The notes beneath the pieces are model-generated. The model worked only from the letters and a program-made list of their open reading frames with translations. It did not search any database and was not told where the DNA came from. Of a stretch of 64,000 bases of DNA, positions 33,736 to 43,210 are shown in pieces (position 1 is the stretch's first letter; every line of letters begins with the position of its first letter). Source of the stretch: Ruania alba. GTDB taxonomy: Bacteria > Actinomycetota > Actinomycetes > Actinomycetales > Beutenbergiaceae. The DNA lies in assembly GCF_900105765.1 (NCBI RefSeq), contig NZ_FNTX01000002.1, positions 496,001-560,000 of the forward strand, given 5' to 3'. A program made the translations under genes and the position numbers.

Positions 33736-36700
33736 ATGCCCTCGACGTCGAGCGCGTCCGTCCCCCACTCAGGCAGCAGCCGCGGGCACCGGCCTTGGCC
33801 GACCACCGGGCGCTCATCGTCCTGGTCCGCCGCCCTGGCGGCCGTGCTGATCGGGTCCCTCGCCGGTACCACTGCGGTCACCGCGGCACCTGCGTCCGCC
33901 GAACCGTTGGAGACGGTCCGAGCCGCCGCCTACCTCGGCGCGAACGAGACCGCCGCCACCTCGTTGCCCGAGACCATCTCGGACGGCACCACCGACTACG
34001 CGGTCACCTGGGACATCGACGCCGACACGTTCGCCGTGCCATACAGCACCGTCGAGGTGGACGGAACGGCCGACGGCGAACCGGTCACCGCCGTCGTGGA
34101 GGTCCTCCCCCCGGCTGAGCACCCGTTGACCTACTTCGTCGATGCCGGCCACGACGGCGACGCCCAGAGCCAGTGGTGGTCCGCCGACAGCGTCGACTCC
34201 CCCGCCTACACCGCCGTCGAGACCCTGACCACGTTGCGCAACGAGGTCCCGGACCAGCGCTTCGCCGATGACGCGACCTGGGGCTACACCTACGACGAGC
34301 CCACCGACTACAAGCTCACCGTGCCCGGCGGCGACCCAGCCAGCGGCACTGACCTGTCGACCTTCGGCAAGTACGAGATCGGCGCCCGCACCAACAGCGA
34401 CCACATCGCCTACCGGCTCGAGTTGGACCCGGGCACCTACACACTGACCAGCGGGTTCTACGAGTTCTACGCCGCCGGGCAGGACAGGGACCGCCAGATC
34501 GACCCGACGCTGAGCTACCAGCTCGACGGCGCCGAGGAGTCACAGACCCTCGACCGGGTGGGCATGAGCACCGCCGCCAACACCCCCGAACCGATCCAGG
34601 ACACCAGCGTCTTCACGATCCCCGAGGGGGCAAGCGAACTCACCCTGACCTACCAGCAGAGCGGCGGCGAGCCACCGATGCTCAGCTGGTTCGCGATCAC
34701 CGAGGGCGATGCCGAGGAGATCCTCGAAAGCGCGCTCGACAACGGTCCGGACTACGTGGACGTCACCATCGACGCCACCGACATCGCCTCCGACAACGTC
34801 AACGGCCTCACCTTCAAGGGCTTCGGCACCCTGAGCGCGAACAGCACCAGCGCCGTCCTGCTCGACTACAAGGCCGCGCACCCCGAGGCCTACGCCGAGC
34901 TCATCCGGACCCTGTTCGGCGGCGAGCACCCGATCATGAACCACGTCAAGATCGAGATGGGCAACGACCGGAACAACTCCACCGGCCCGGACGTGGCCAC
35001 CATGCGCACCGAGGACGAGCCGGCGAACGTCACCCGCCACCCGGGCTTCCAGCTCGCCGCCGACGCGCTCACCGTCAACCCGGACCTGCAGGTCTCCATC
35101 CTGCGCTGGAACGCCCCCGCGTGGGTGGACGGCAACGACGACATCTATACCTGGTACAAGAACACGATCCTGGCCGCCTACCGTGAGTACGGCTACATGG
35201 TCGACTACGTCAACCCCGGCGTGAACGAGCACAGCGCCGATCTGGCCTGGACCGAGGAGTTCGCCGATCGGGTGAGCACCGACAGCACGGGCTACATCAG
35301 CGACGACCCGGCCCTGGCTGGGTTCCGCGACGGTGAGGCCGAGTTGTTCGGTCAGATCCAGACCGTGATCTCCGACGAGGTCGGCGTGGGCACCTTCGGC
35401 GACGAGATCATGGCTGATGCCGACCTGCGCGAGGCCGTGAATGTCGCGGCCTACCACTACAACCCGAACGACGACGGCAACGGCAACTTCACCCGGCTCG
35501 CGGACGAGTTCGACATGCAGGTGTGGAACAGCGAGGCGCAGGCCACCTTCTCCAACACCGCGTTCCGGCCGAACAACAACACCGCCGACCCGAGCGTTCC
35601 CGGCACCGGGATCGGCGGGCACATCAGCTCCCTGGAGATGGCCAACACCATCGTCAAGGGCTTCGTGAACTCCCGCCGGACCCACTTCATCTACCAGCCG
35701 GCGATCGGTTCGTTCTACGAGGGTGGCCAGTACTCCTTCAAGGATCTCGTCAGTGCTCGCGACCCGTGGTCCGGGTGGATGCACTACGACGGCGGCCTGG
35801 CCGTGCTGCAACACTTCTCCAGCTTCGCCGTGACCGGCTGGGAGAACGAGGACAACACGGCCGGCATCTGGCGGGCCGTACCCGAGGCGAGCAGTTCGGG
35901 AGCCACCGGCACCAACCCGGTGAACGGGCGCAACGGTGAGCCGAACTACCTCACCCTCGCCGCCCCGGACGGCTCAGACTTCTCCACGGTGATCGTCAAC
36001 GACTCCGAGGAGACCCTCACCTACCAGCTCAGCCCGCAAGGCTTCGGACTCGACGGCGCCCCGCTTGCCGTGTGGGAGACCCGTGCGGCCGAGGAAGGCG
36101 AGGCCTTCAACGCGAACTACAAGCAGCACGTCGGTGACGTCACTGCCGACGGCGGAGCGTACGTCGTCGAGGTGGCCCCCTTCTCCATGACCACCGTGAC
36201 GTCCCTGGACGTGACCGCTGACGAGGGCTGGACCGACCCGCTGCCGGTGGAGGGTGAGCGCACAGTTCTGAACACCGGCGACGGCGTGCTGTGGGCCGAC
36301 GAGTTCGACTACACCGACCGCACGGTTCCGCGACTGACCGCCGAAGGCGAGGTGGGCGACGCGACCGAATTGTTCGTCGAGTCCCGCGGTGGCGAGACCG
36401 GGCTCATCCCGCTGTACACCTGGGACCGCAACGGCGCCTTCGAGGCGTATCTCGACGGCGAGGAGTGGGTGCTGCGTCAACAGCTCGACTCCGAGGCGAC
36501 CGGTGTGGGTGGCGCCTGGAACGGCGGAGACCCGATCACCGCGATCGGCGACCGCCGGTGGACGAACTACCGCGCCACGGTCGATGTGCGCTTCGAGCGG
36601 GAGACGACCGACGGCAACTACGCCGCCATCGGTGCGCGCTCCAGTGGTGGCGACAACTCCCAGAGCCTGAACACGACCCCGTACGTGCTGCGGCTGGACC

Positions 36701-38853
36701 GCGACGGTGACTGGCAGCTGGTGCGGATGGGCTCGGTGACTGCCTCCGGTTCGATCGGCTCCGCCGAGGACGTGGGCGAGGCCTGGCACGAGCTGTCCCT
36801 GCAGGTGGCCGGTGACCAGATCACCGGCTGGATCGACGGCGAGCGGGTCGTCGACTGGACCGACCCCGACCCGATCGGCTCGGGCTGGGTCGATCTGGCC
36901 AGTGGGTTCCACCACACCCAGTTCGACAACCTCCGCATCGAGCAGGTCGAGTCCTATCTGCCCTACTACGGGGGGTACCTCGACAACCTCGAGATGACCG
37001 ATTTGAGCGACCCGCCGGCCACCCAGCTGGCCTACTCCGGCAGTTGGAACCACGCCGTCAGCGGCAGCATGTACGAGTACCAGCGCTCCACTTCCCGCAC
37101 GTCTGAGGCGGGTGCGAGCGTGGCGTACACCTTCACAGGGTCCGGACTGGACGTGCTGGGCGTCAACGACGGGTCGGCGCGCCTGAAGGTGCGCGTGGAC
37201 GGTGAGCTCGTCGAGCCCGCTGCCCGCACGCAGGCCAGTGGTCAGTTCGAGCAGTCGTACGTGCTGCGCGGGCTCGCCCACGGTGAGCACACCGTGAGCC
37301 TGGAGATCCTCTCCGGTTCGTTGAATGTGGATGCCATCGCAGTTCACGACGGCGTCCCTTCCGTCCCCGCGGACGTCACCGAACTGGCCGAGGTGCTGGC
37401 CGAGGCCGAGCAGATCGAGCGGACGGACGACTTCACCGACGCCGGCTGGGAGGCCCTGCAGAACACCATCGCCGCCGCACGGTCGGCGGTAGCCGACCCG
37501 GCCGGCTACGGTCTGGGCGCTGAGGGTGCCGCGCAGCTGGCGGATCGGCTGCGTGCCGGGTTCGCCCCACTGTGGGACCAGATCGTCTCGGTCTCCGACG
37601 TCCGGGTGGCCACCCTGGTGGACATGCAGCCAGAGCTGCCCGATACCGTGACCGTCGAGCTCACAGACGAGAGCACCCGTGAGATTGCGGTCGAGTGGCC
37701 CACGGACGTGGACGTCAGTGAGGCGTGGGCGAGCGTCACGGTGGCCGGCCAGTACGGGGGTACGACCATCCCCGCATACGTGGAGGTGATCCCCTCCGGT
37801 GTGGTGGCCTTCGCCGACATCAACGGCACCGAGGGCGGATCGCTGGGCTACACCTCACCGACGTATGAGGCGATCGCCGGAGCGGCCGAGCTGGTCAACC
37901 CCACCCCGGACCAGCCGTTCGACGGCAGCTGGGGCCACGCCGGGCAGAACGGTGCAGGTTCCGAGGAGGTGCACGTCAAGGGCATCGTGCCCGGTGACTA
38001 CAGCAAGTTGACCACCACCGGGATGTACACCTCGAACGCTGAGGGCTCCGAGCTGTCGTACACGTTCACCCTGCCTGCCGGGGAGTACGAGCTGGCGGCC
38101 GGGAGCCACTCGTGGTGGCCGGATTGGGCCCGTACCTCCGATGTGGTGCTCAGCTACGACGGCGAGGACCACCTGGTCGACTCGGTGACCCTGGACCAGG
38201 GGTCGCCCAGTGCCCTGCTGACCTACGCCGTCGAGCTCGAAGCGGATGGGCCACTGACGCTGACCCTGCGCAACACCAGCAGCCAGTCCCCGATGCTGAG
38301 CTGGGTGGGTGTGGCCCGCGCCGAGCCGACCCTGACCGGGCTCGAGGTGACCAGTCCGCCGGATCGGCTCACCTACGTCCAGGGTGAAGAACTCGACCTG
38401 ACCGGGATGGAGGTGAAGGCTGACTATTCCGACGGTTCGCAAGCCGCGGTCGATCACACCGACCTGACCGTGACCGGCTACGACCCGGACACCCTCGGCA
38501 CCCAGACCGTCCAACTCGCCTACACCGACGGCGAGACCGAGACCACGGCGACGTTCACGGTCGAGGTGGTGGCCGCCGTCACCGGGATTGAGATCACCTC
38601 CACACCGGACGACACGCGGTATCGCACCGGAGACGAGCTGGACCTGACCGGACTGGAGGTCCGGGTGGACCACGAGGACGGGACGAGCGTGATCGTCGGC
38701 CCGGACGACGTGCAGGTGTCCGGCTACGACGCGGACCGGCACCCGGGACCGCAGACCGTCACCGTTCACTACCAATCGGTCGCCGGATCCGGTGAAGACA
38801 CCTTCCGGATCCTGATGGCAGCCGCCGGGGGTGGACGCCCGGACTGGACCTGA
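33736..38853 (+). CDS. Secreted multidomain glycoside hydrolase, GH59-like (galactocerebrosidase-type)
   Basis: 1705 residues from ATG 33736 (AAAGGAG upstream; the ATG at 33685 has none). Signal peptide to about 55. Order: Ig-like module, binding-type module (about 120-330), TIM barrel with K-I-E-M-G-N-D-R-N-N, acid/base candidate N-E-H (Glu498) and nucleophile candidate W-N-S-E (Glu600), beta-sandwich, then a lectin-like domain (about 840-1070) with I-G-D-R-R-W-T-N-Y and Q-F-D-N-L-R-I-E, as in human GALC. Further on come a FIVAR-like helical segment (about 1220-1280), a second Ig-like plus binding-type pair, and two Big_3 domains. It should cut beta-galactosides outside the cell. No sortase signal. 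Confidence 0.88.
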   Translation: MPSTSSASVPHSGSSRGHRPWPTTGRSSSWSAALAAVLIGSLAGTTAVTAAPASAEPLETVRAAAYLGANETAATSLPETISDGTTDYAVTWDIDADTFAVPYSTVEVDGTADGEPVTAVVEVLPPAEHPLTYFVDAGHDGDAQSQWWSADSVDSPAYTAVETLTTLRNEVPDQRFADDATWGYTYDEPTDYKLTVPGGDPASGTDLSTFGKYEIGARTNSDHIAYRLELDPGTYTLTSGFYEFYAAGQDRDRQIDPTLSYQLDGAEESQTLDRVGMSTAANTPEPIQDTSVFTIPEGASELTLTYQQSGGEPPMLSWFAITEGDAEEILESALDNGPDYVDVTIDATDIASDNVNGLTFKGFGTLSANSTSAVLLDYKAAHPEAYAELIRTLFGGEHPIMNHVKIEMGNDRNNSTGPDVATMRTEDEPANVTRHPGFQLAADALTVNPDLQVSILRWNAPAWVDGNDDIYTWYKNTILAAYREYGYMVDYVNPGVNEHSADLAWTEEFADRVSTDSTGYISDDPALAGFRDGEAELFGQIQTVISDEVGVGTFGDEIMADADLREAVNVAAYHYNPNDDGNGNFTRLADEFDMQVWNSEAQATFSNTAFRPNNNTADPSVPGTGIGGHISSLEMANTIVKGFVNSRRTHFIYQPAIGSFYEGGQYSFKDLVSARDPWSGWMHYDGGLAVLQHFSSFAVTGWENEDNTAGIWRAVPEASSSGATGTNPVNGRNGEPNYLTLAAPDGSDFSTVIVNDSEETLTYQLSPQGFGLDGAPLAVWETRAAEEGEAFNANYKQHVGDVTADGGAYVVEVAPFSMTTVTSLDVTADEGWTDPLPVEGERTVLNTGDGVLWADEFDYTDRTVPRLTAEGEVGDATELFVESRGGETGLIPLYTWDRNGAFEAYLDGEEWVLRQQLDSEATGVGGAWNGGDPITAIGDRRWTNYRATVDVRFERETTDGNYAAIGARSSGGDNSQSLNTTPYVLRLDRDGDWQLVRMGSVTASGSIGSAEDVGEAWHELSLQVAGDQITGWIDGERVVDWTDPDPIGSGWVDLASGFHHTQFDNLRIEQVESYLPYYGGYLDNLEMTDLSDPPATQLAYSGSWNHAVSGSMYEYQRSTSRTSEAGASVAYTFTGSGLDVLGVNDGSARLKVRVDGELVEPAARTQASGQFEQSYVLRGLAHGEHTVSLEILSGSLNVDAIAVHDGVPSVPADVTELAEVLAEAEQIERTDDFTDAGWEALQNTIAAARSAVADPAGYGLGAEGAAQLADRLRAGFAPLWDQIVSVSDVRVATLVDMQPELPDTVTVELTDESTREIAVEWPTDVDVSEAWASVTVAGQYGGTTIPAYVEVIPSGVVAFADINGTEGGSLGYTSPTYEAIAGAAELVNPTPDQPFDGSWGHAGQNGAGSEEVHVKGIVPGDYSKLTTTGMYTSNAEGSELSYTFTLPAGEYELAAGSHSWWPDWARTSDVVLSYDGEDHLVDSVTLDQGSPSALLTYAVELEADGPLTLTLRNTSSQSPMLSWVGVARAEPTLTGLEVTSPPDRLTYVQGEELDLTGMEVKADYSDGSQAAVDHTDLTVTGYDPDTLGTQTVQLAYTDGETETTATFTVEVVAAVTGIEITSTPDDTRYRTGDELDLTGLEVRVDHEDGTSVIVGPDDVQVSGYDADRHPGPQTVTVHYQSVAGSGEDTFRILMAAAGGGRPDWT

Positions 38854-38867
38854 CACTCCACGGGCAC

Positions 38868-38920
38868 CACGGAGTACCGCCAGCCGGCTCGGGAGGGTCT
38901 TGGCTGGCGGTACTCCCGTG
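38868..38920. terminator. Bidirectional terminator between the GH59-like and ppx genes
   Basis: A perfect 15-bp inverted repeat, 38871-38885 with 38902-38916, extended by 3 bp past a one-base bulge, with a 16-nt loop, between convergent stops. Confidence 0.75.
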
Positions 38921-38925
38921 TCGTC

Positions 38926-39848
38926 TCAGAGGTGGTCGAGCCGGCGCAGCAGCGCTCCTTCGCGCAGTGCCCACGGGCAGATCTCGATGCGTTCCACCTC
39001 GAGCGCGCGGAGCGTCTCCACGGCCACCACAGCTCCGGCGACGATCTGGTAGGTCCGCTCCGGGGTGATCCCGGGCAGCTCCATCCGTTGCTCGGCCGGG
39101 ATCTTCGCCAACCGCGGCACCCAGTCCTCGAGCTGGCTGGTACTGAGCTGCCAGCGCTGGTCCGGCCCCATCCCGTCCACCGCCATCCCGGCGAGCCGGG
39201 CGAGGGACCGGAACGTCTTCGAGGTGGCCACCACATGGTCGGGGGCCGAGCGTGCGCTCACCCTGGCCACGAGTGGTTTGAGCTGGCCCCTGACGGCGGA
39301 GCGGAGCGCCTTGAGCTCCTTCTTCTTCGGGGATCGTTCTCCAGGTAGGCGCGGGTGAGGCGGCCGGCGCCGAGCGGGACCGACTCGGCCACGTCCGGGA
39401 TCTCGTCGATGCCGGCGGCGATCTCCAGCGATCCACCGCCGATGTCGAGAACGAGCAGGTGGCCGGCGCCCCACCCGAACCAGCGCCGGGCGGCGAGGAA
39501 GGTGAGCTCGGCCTCCTCGGCACCGGAGAGCACCTGCAGGTCACCATCCAGGCGGGAGCGGATCTCGTCCAGGATCTGCTCGCCGTTGGTGGCCTCGCGG
39601 ATCGCTGAGGTGACGATCACCAGCGTCTCGTCCACCTTGTGGGTGCGGGTGATCTCGGTGAGCGCATCGACGGCCTCGAGCAGTGCCTTGTGCCCCTCAC
39701 CGGAGATCTCACCGTCATCGGAGAGATAGCGCATCAGCCGCATCGAGACGCGCTCGTCCACCTCCGGGATCGGGCGGGCACCGCGCACGACGTCGAAGAC
39801 GAGCAGGTGGATGGTGTTCGAGCCGATGTCGAGAACGCCAAGTCGCAT
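38926..39848 (-). pseudogene. Ppx/GppA phosphatase family gene, frameshifted as read
   Basis: ATG 39848 opens L-G-V-L-D-I-G-S-N-T-I-H-L-L-V, the exopolyphosphatase/GppA phosphate-1 motif, followed by S-A-I-R-E-A-x-N and D-I-G-G-G-S-L-E. At a G4 run (39329-39332) the frame is lost after A-Y-L-E-N-D-P. The other frame carries the rest, P-K-K-K-E-L-K-A-L, to a normal stop at 38926. One extra base in the run restores a full gene of about 307 codons. Both halves are well preserved, so this is either a very recent mutation or a sequencing error. Confidence 0.85.
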
Positions 39849-39970
39849 CCGGTCATCGTACGGATGCCCGCGTCGGCGCGCCGGTCGATGGCCGCATCGG
39901 CCTGCGGGGCAGGTCGAGAGTACGCCGTGCTCCGGGCTTGGTGGCCTCGTGCCGAACACGGCGGGCATGC

Positions 39971-40039
39971 TTCCATCTGTATCGTAGGTGACCTTCTATT
40001 TGTATCGTAGACGGCCTTCTACTTGTAGCGTAGATTCCT
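39971..40039 (+). repeat. Three tandem 23-bp repeats before the DUF4143 ATPase gene
   Basis: Units at 39971-39993, 39994-40016 and 40017-40039 share TTCYAYYTGTAKCGTAG plus a variable tail. They end 31 bp before the ATPase start. The array is A/T-rich against its surroundings and looks like a multi-site operator or a small mobile repeat. Confidence 0.8.
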
Positions 40040-40070
40040 CGCGCCGAGTACGATTGCGCAGGTGACCTAC

Positions 40071-41315
40071 ATGCGCCGAACACTGGATACCGTCCTGGAC
40101 GACAGGATGACCTACGAGGCTGCGATCGCGATCGATGGCCCGAAAGGCGTCGGCAAGACCGCGACTGCAGTGCGGCGAGCGGCGAAGACGTGGCGAATCG
40201 ACAACGAGGCTGAGCGAGCGATCCTCCAAGCCGACCCCACGTTCCGCGATGCACCGTCCGGCACTCTGCTCATCGACGAGTGGCAGCACTACCCCGCCAT
40301 CTGGGACTCGGTGCGACGCCAGGTCGACGATGGAGCCAAACCTGGTCGATTTCTGCTGACAGGGAGCGCCACGCCGCTGCCCGGGTCTGGAACTCACTCC
40401 GGAGCAGGCAGGATCGCGTCGGTGCGGATGCGTCCGATGGCGCTGTATGAGCGCCGGCATGCCGAACCCACTGTGAGCCTGTCTGCGCTGCTCAGCGGCA
40501 CACCGGGTCAGATCACGGGAACGTCGGCCCTCTCAGCCGGGGACTACTACGAGGCCATCGTGAAGAGCGGTCTGCCCGGCATCTTCGAGCTTTCCGAGTC
40601 GCGTGCTGCTCGCCGCCTCGAGGACTACCTTCGGCGCGTCATCGACAGGGACATGGCAGAGCAGGGATACGCCGTCCGAAGGCCGGAGACCCTGCGACGC
40701 TGGATGTCCGCCTATGCCGCAGCCACATCGACGACGACGTCCTACGCCACCATGCTCGACACGACGACCGCCGGTGACGGCAGTCAGCCCGCACGCAGTA
40801 CGACCATTGCCTATCGGGATCGACTGAGTCAGCTCTGGCTACTCGATCCTGTTCCCGCTTGGCAGCCTCGCCTGAACAATCCATTCAAGTGGCTGCAGCA
40901 TGCCAGCAAGCACCAGCTCGCTGACCCCGCGCTTGCAGCCAGACTTCTCGGCCTGAACTCCACCGCATTGGGCTCGTCGCACGGCGCGGCCATGGCGGGC
41001 CCACTGTTCGAAGCGCTCGCCACGCTGACGGTACGTGTCGCCGCGGAGGCAGCCGATGCGAGAGTGGGGCATCTGCGAACGAAGAACGGAGACCACGAGG
41101 TCGACCTCGTGGTCGAAGGCTTCGATGGGGAGGTGATCGGTGTCGAGGTCAAGCTCGCAGCGCACATCGATGACAGGCAGGTGCGTCATCTGACCTGGCT
41201 CCGGGATCAGCTGGGCGACCGCGTGGTGGATCTCGTCGTGCTCTACTCCGGCACGGAGGCGTACCGCCGCCGCGATGGCATCGCCGTCGTTCCACTCGCA
41301 CTGCTGGGCGAGTGA
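40071..41315 (+). CDS. AAA ATPase with DUF4143 C-terminal domain
   Basis: 414 residues. Walker A G-P-K-G-V-G-K-T (about 24-31) and Walker B L-L-I-D-E-W-Q, then L-L-T-G-S-A-T-P and the DUF4143 region ending D-H-E-V-D-L-V-V-E...E-V-K-L, a nuclease-like (PD-(D/E)xK) arrangement. Function is largely unknown; many such genes are accessory and horizontally moved. ATG 40071 is preferred because AGGTG precedes it; GTG 40062 is possible. G+C is somewhat lower than in the neighbours. Confidence 0.85.
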   Translation: MRRTLDTVLDDRMTYEAAIAIDGPKGVGKTATAVRRAAKTWRIDNEAERAILQADPTFRDAPSGTLLIDEWQHYPAIWDSVRRQVDDGAKPGRFLLTGSATPLPGSGTHSGAGRIASVRMRPMALYERRHAEPTVSLSALLSGTPGQITGTSALSAGDYYEAIVKSGLPGIFELSESRAARRLEDYLRRVIDRDMAEQGYAVRRPETLRRWMSAYAAATSTTTSYATMLDTTTAGDGSQPARSTTIAYRDRLSQLWLLDPVPAWQPRLNNPFKWLQHASKHQLADPALAARLLGLNSTALGSSHGAAMAGPLFEALATLTVRVAAEAADARVGHLRTKNGDHEVDLVVEGFDGEVIGVEVKLAAHIDDRQVRHLTWLRDQLGDRVVDLVVLYSGTEAYRRRDGIAVVPLALLGE

Positions 41316-41422
41316 CCCCGGTTCGCCTAGAGATCCACAACCCGAAGCCAGCCTTTCGGCCGATGCGCACGGGCCGCCGTCGGGAGCATGCTCGAGGGAC
41401 CACCTACCCGCCGGAGCAACAG

Positions 41423-41878
41423 ATGCCCAGGACACCGTTCGTCCCACCACGCCCGATCGTGACCACCGCGTGGAAGGTGCACCGTGCGATTGCCCGCCGC
41501 GGGCCGGGCCGCGGTCTGTGGGAACCGGGGCAGCGCAACGCGTGGGGCGCTCTCTCCCTGACCACGCTCGGGCGCCGGTCCGGTCAGGAGCGCACCGTGA
41601 TCCTCGGCTACCTGCCCGACGGCGACCGCTGGCACACGCTGGCCATGAACGGCTGGGGCGAGGGTCACCCAGGCTGGTGGCTGAACCTGCGGGCCCGGCC
41701 ACAAGCCACGGTCACTCTGCCCGAGGGATCGACCCACGCCGTCCTCGCCCACCGCGCCGAGGGCGATGAGCACCAGCGGCTCTGGGGCGCATGGGTCGCA
41801 CTGGAGCCGGGGATCGTCCAGCTTGCTGCGGGCCGCCGCACACCCACGGAGGTCGTGGTCCTGGCTCCGGTGCGATGA
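41423..41878 (+). CDS. DUF385/deazaflavin-dependent nitroreductase family protein
   Basis: 151 residues from ATG 41423 behind GGAG. L-T-T-L-G-R-R-S-G-Q-E-R-T and W-W-L-N-L-R-A-R-P are typical of the F420-dependent split-barrel family (DUF385), with V-A-L-E-P near the end. Many members bind F420 and reduce quinones or nitro compounds; the substrate here is unknown. It is preceded by the ATPase and followed by the DegT promoter. Confidence 0.82.
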   Translation: MPRTPFVPPRPIVTTAWKVHRAIARRGPGRGLWEPGQRNAWGALSLTTLGRRSGQERTVILGYLPDGDRWHTLAMNGWGEGHPGWWLNLRARPQATVTLPEGSTHAVLAHRAEGDEHQRLWGAWVALEPGIVQLAAGRRTPTEVVVLAPVR

Positions 41879-41931
41879 CGAGACTCCCGCACTGACAGCG
41901 GTCCGTGCTCGTCCGGCGGGAACGACCGACG

Positions 41932-41972
41932 TTCGACAATTTCGGCCCGGCCCGTATTATCGTGAGTACACG
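41932..41972 (+). promoter_or_regulatory. Promoter of the aminotransferase-amidohydrolase operon
   Basis: TTCGAC (41932-41937) and TATTAT (41955-41960) are 17 bp apart, a good sigma-70-type promoter. CGTG-N4-CACG (41961-41972) overlaps the expected start of transcription and may be an operator. Confidence 0.6.
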
Positions 41973-41992
41973 GACGGAACAGAAAGGCCCTG

Positions 41993-43210
41993 ATGCTGGC
42001 GATCGACGGCGGCACTCCAGTGCGAGCCGACCCCCTCCCGTCACCCATGACGGCCGCCGGGCGAACCATCGGCGCCGAGGAAGAGCAGGCGGTGCTGCGG
42101 GTGCTGCGCAGCGGCATGCTCTCCGGCGTCTGGGGCACCGAAGTGGCCGCGCTCACCCGGGAGTTCGCCGAACTGATCGGCACCGAGCACGCGGTGGCGT
42201 GCAGCAGCGGCACGGCAGCCCTGCACCTGGCCGTCGCAGCGGTGGATCCCGCCCCCGGCGAGGAGATCATCGTCCCGCCGATCTCGGACATGGGCACCGT
42301 TTTCCCGGTGATCGCCCAGAATGCCGTGCCCGTGTTCGCGGACGTGGACCCGGCCACCGGCTGCCTGGACCCGGCGGCGGTGCAACGCGCGATCACCCCA
42401 CGCACCCGGGCGATCATCGCGGTGCACCTGTTCGGCAAGCCGGCACCCGTGCACGAGCTGCGCCGGATCGCCGACGACGCGGGGGTGCTGCTGATCGAGG
42501 ACTGCGCCCAGGCCTACCTGGCACCGGTAGGCGACCAGCTCGTGGGCAGTGTTGGTCATATCGGCTGCTTCAGCCTGCAGCAGTACAAACACATCACGGC
42601 CGGTGACGGCGGACTGGTCACCACCGACGACCCGGCACTCGCCCGGGCGATGCGTCTGTTCGCCGACAAGGGCTGGCCACGCGACACCGGTGAACGCACC
42701 TACCTCTCCTTCGCACTGAACTACCGGATGACCGAGTTGGTGGCCGCAGTAGCCCGCGCCCAGCTGCGCAAGCTCCCGGAGGTGGTGCACCGCCGTCGGG
42801 AGGGCGCGGCGCACCTGGCGGAACTGCTCGCCGGCTCCCCCGGCCCGGCCCTGCCCACCGATACCGGCGACCACGTCTACTGGTACCTCCCGCTGCTGCT
42901 GGAGGGCCTCGACGCCGCGGGCTTGCGGCGGTATGCCGCAGCCCTGACTGCTGAGGGCGTGCCCAGCCTGGCGGGCTATCTCGCGCGCCCGTTGTATGCC
43001 GAGCCGGCGGTGCGCGACTCGGCGGCCTACGGCGGCAGTGGCTTCCCCACGCGCGGGGTCGGCGACTACGCCGACGGGTTGTGCCCGGCCGCCGAGGAAC
43101 TCATCGAGCGCCGGCTGGTCGTCATCCCGTGGAACGAGAACTTCTCGGATGCCGATATCGGCGACATCGCCACCGCGATCACTCGGGTGCACCAGGAGGT
43201 GGCGCGGTGA
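41993..43210 (+). CDS. DegT/DnrJ/EryC1/StrS family aminotransferase
   Basis: 405 residues. C-S-S-G-T-A-A-L-H-L binds PLP phosphate, I-E-D-C-A-Q-A is the ring-binding aspartate segment, and the Q-Y-K-H-I-T-A-G-D-G-G lysine (about 199) forms the Schiff base. The family makes amino sugars or related amino-polyols. ATG 41993 has GAAAGG upstream. First gene of a three-gene operon with two amidohydrolases, not with nucleotide-sugar genes, so a cyclitol or amino-sugar degradation role is as likely as biosynthesis. Confidence 0.9.
   Translation: MLAIDGGTPVRADPLPSPMTAAGRTIGAEEEQAVLRVLRSGMLSGVWGTEVAALTREFAELIGTEHAVACSSGTAALHLAVAAVDPAPGEEIIVPPISDMGTVFPVIAQNAVPVFADVDPATGCLDPAAVQRAITPRTRAIIAVHLFGKPAPVHELRRIADDAGVLLIEDCAQAYLAPVGDQLVGSVGHIGCFSLQQYKHITAGDGGLVTTDDPALARAMRLFADKGWPRDTGERTYLSFALNYRMTELVAAVARAQLRKLPEVVHRRREGAAHLAELLAGSPGPALPTDTGDHVYWYLPLLLEGLDAAGLRRYAAALTAEGVPSLAGYLARPLYAEPAVRDSAAYGGSGFPTRGVGDYADGLCPAAEELIERRLVVIPWNENFSDADIGDIATAITRVHQEVAR

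Noticed and set aside
34540-37347. Two long minus-strand frames opposite the GH59-like gene
   Set aside because: Low-complexity antisense translations without ribosome binding sites.
39971-40039. CRISPR array
   Set aside because: The 23-bp units are directly adjacent with no spacers, only three in number, and no cas genes are present.
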